Assembly (NCBI GenBank): GCA_026874595.1
Contig: CM049313.1
Span: 18,843,508 to 18,907,507 of the forward strand
Direction of reading: 5' to 3'
Source of the DNA: Sipunculus nudus
Lineage: Eukaryota; Annelida; Sipuncula; Golfingiida; Sipunculidae
DNA: 64,000 bases
Part shown: in pieces, positions 62,124 through 64,000 of the stretch
How the letters are laid out: each line of letters begins with the position of its first letter
How positions within the stretch are numbered: the first letter of the stretch is position 1
Notes under the pieces: model-generated
Seen by the model: only the letters and a program-made list of their open reading frames with translations
Database searches by the model: none
Told to the model about the DNA's origin: nothing
Made by a program: the position numbers and the translations under genes

Positions 62124-64000
62124 CTCAAAGACACCAGATTACCTCAGCTCAGGATTACTGCGTCATGAATTTAGCATTAGATTGTTGCCCATAATACCTG
62201 CATTAGTAACTTCAATTAACATATGTACTTTCATGAATACAAAACCAGCTTGTTTTCAATCTCAGGTCTTAGCCAAAATTGCATAAACTCTAATTAATTA
62301 GGTCATAAACCTTCAAGAGTTATCAAACTATTCACATGTGTATTTACCATGTTTATGAACTGAGGAGGAGAACTGAATTCATCCCCTTCTAATCATGCAA
62401 ATGAGGTAATTATGACCTAATTATTCCTGTGAAGTTATGAATTATATGACCAGAGAATATAATCCTACAGCAAGTCAAGAACTATAATATTTATATATGA
62501 AAAAAGTTATGGTTCACAAAAAAAGTCAGCATGCCTCAGACATACCCGTATTTGGCTGCTGAAGTTTACCTTTGTAATGATACATCAGTTTGTCATCATG
62601 GCTGCACCACCCAATTTAACATTGCATGTTGGCTTTGTTTGATTGGTCTGTCTACTTTGTTGCTGTTATTTGCAGGTGGCCAATGGAACCCAATGCTAGC
62701 TTCAGGTAAGGAACTCAAAATGACAGAAGAGCTGTCACAAGAAATGGCTCAGTGTCTGTAGAAAGTATGGGTCCTGCATCTGCCAAACTGATTTTTATAA
62801 CAGAAATACATTCAACATGGTCTGCAGTCCATGTTTACTCTGGATATTAGTGTTTACACAGGCCCCATTAAAAGTTAATCAGCAGTTTTGTTCCTCTCTT
62901 TGAATAATACATTTCTTTAGAGTTCATTATAATAGGATTACAGGCAGATTATTACTGAATGCTTAATGATCCTGATCTCAAACATTCCTTTATTTAACAT
63001 CATACCTTAATCATACATTTGTCCTTCATATGGTACATGGCTTTGCTGCGGAACCAAAGGACCTTCTTTATTTACCTCAGGATATAACCAAAAAATCATG
63101 AGACCAATTTTTTTCTGAAATACCATTTCTCCATAATCATGCATTTATCCCACAAAGGGAGCATGATACCTGCTTTAGTATCTTCAATCCCAAAATATGA
63201 TTTCAATTTATATTTGTCTCAGGAGTTCATCTAATATTTCAAACTCATTTATGTCCCTTCCATATATCAAATTTGCAACCAGTACTATATGAAAATTTTA
63301 TTAAGGTCTGAATTCAAATTAAACTAATTTAAAAACAAGCAAGGGCTGTAATAGAAAAAAAACTAGGGACTCATGGGTCTTGACACTCAGCTGAATTTGT
63401 CTATCAGGATAGGTTTATGAGTTTTCTTTTTTACATATGGGTCTTGTGATCAGTTTGAAGCCTTCCTAAATTGGAGATTTCTTCAATAAACCAAATTGTA
63501 ATTGGATAGACCTGTGACCTTTACCTTTGACCTACTAACCCCAAAATCAAGAGGAACTTACCCTATAGGCAGGTGGAAGACGGAAGGTTTGGGATGAAAA
63601 GATTGGCTTAAATTGCATCCACTATCTTTTTAAAAAGTTGGTCCTGTGACCTTGACATTTGACCTCATGACCCTGAAATCATTATTGGTAGGTCATATAT
63701 AGCGCGCGCCACATTTTTCTTGTGTCATTTTTCTTATGGCTACAAATCCAATAGTTCTAATCTGGGAATTCTGCATCTAGACCATGTGTCTAGGAGTCTA
63801 GACTTGACTGCTGAAACTCAGCAATTTGTCAAATCTGTTTTCAAACACAGAAAGCCTTTTTTCAATTGGCAACACTGCTTTTTTAAAGCTGCATTTACCC
63901 AATCTATTCTTATACAACTGGCAGAACCCTACCATAAAATAATTCTTATTTTAATAATTATTCTTATATATTCTTATAATAATAATTCTTATGACAAACC
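62124..64000. other. No gene identified; repeat fragments
   Basis: The 5' exons of the colmedin-like gene were sought here on - without success. A head signature of the 340-bp-unit family is at 63365-63394 (GGGACTCATGGGTCTTGACA, CTCAGCTGA), followed by degenerate TGACCTTTGACCTNNTGACC-type repeats to about 63690. A short + segment TTTGCAG|GTGGCC ... TTCAG|GTAAGG near 62670-62710 looks exon-shaped by chance. Confidence 0.4.

Noticed and set aside
62670-62710. Mini-exon shape on + (ttatttgcag|GTGGCC ... TTCAG|gtaagg)
   Set aside because: About 30 nt with no neighbouring + exons; AG/GT pairs at this spacing are common by chance.

Overview
The window is from an AT-rich, intron-rich animal genome. 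The repeat content (many tandem-cored non-autonomous elements with terminal hairpins, and pogo/Tigger-type inverted repeats) suggests a mollusc, probably bivalve or gastropod. That assignment is an inference from recalled repeat style, not a database match. No prokaryotic, plasmid or phage features, tRNA/rRNA genes or CRISPR arrays were seen.

Two host genes are well supported and lie tail to tail. The 3' part of ETFA (electron transfer flavoprotein alpha subunit, mitochondrial FAD-binding domain) is on the + strand in four exons between 1249 and 6429; its N-terminal exons lie before the window. A collagen-olfactomedin gene of the gliomedin/colmedin/UNC-122 type is on the - strand in twelve exons from 61270 down to 10676. 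Its joined reading frame is open and gives about 566 residues: a Cys-containing lead-in, three Gly-X-Y blocks separated by Cys-containing breaks, a basic linker with an RxRR (furin-type) site, a Thr/Pro-rich stalk and a complete C-terminal olfactomedin domain. Its 5' end (signal anchor or signal peptide) is not identified and may lie beyond 64000.

The rest is mostly introns and repeats. Positions 1-1056 and about 55870-60607 hold the same ~340-bp tandem-unit element in opposite orientations. The 32.7-kb intron (28495-61185) holds two Tigger/pogo-like elements, a 20-bp minisatellite, a GGTGGTCATCATAG minisatellite, a tRNA-derived SINE, and a few orphan coding-like segments on both strands. Two well-formed MITEs with CAGGG termini and 7-bp target duplications lie in introns at 12294-12644 and 27183-27689.

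Less certain are coding-like segments not assigned to either gene: 9652-9791 (-), 21806-22171 (-), 46508-46736 (+), 48342-48545 (-), 49382-49651 (+) and 61899-62123 (-). The most interesting hypotheses are in-frame alternative splice acceptors that would switch the furin-type site and a Cys-glycan-Cys module in or out of the collagen-olfactomedin protein, an RGDS motif in its collagen domain, and a possible alternative last exon lacking the olfactomedin domain.
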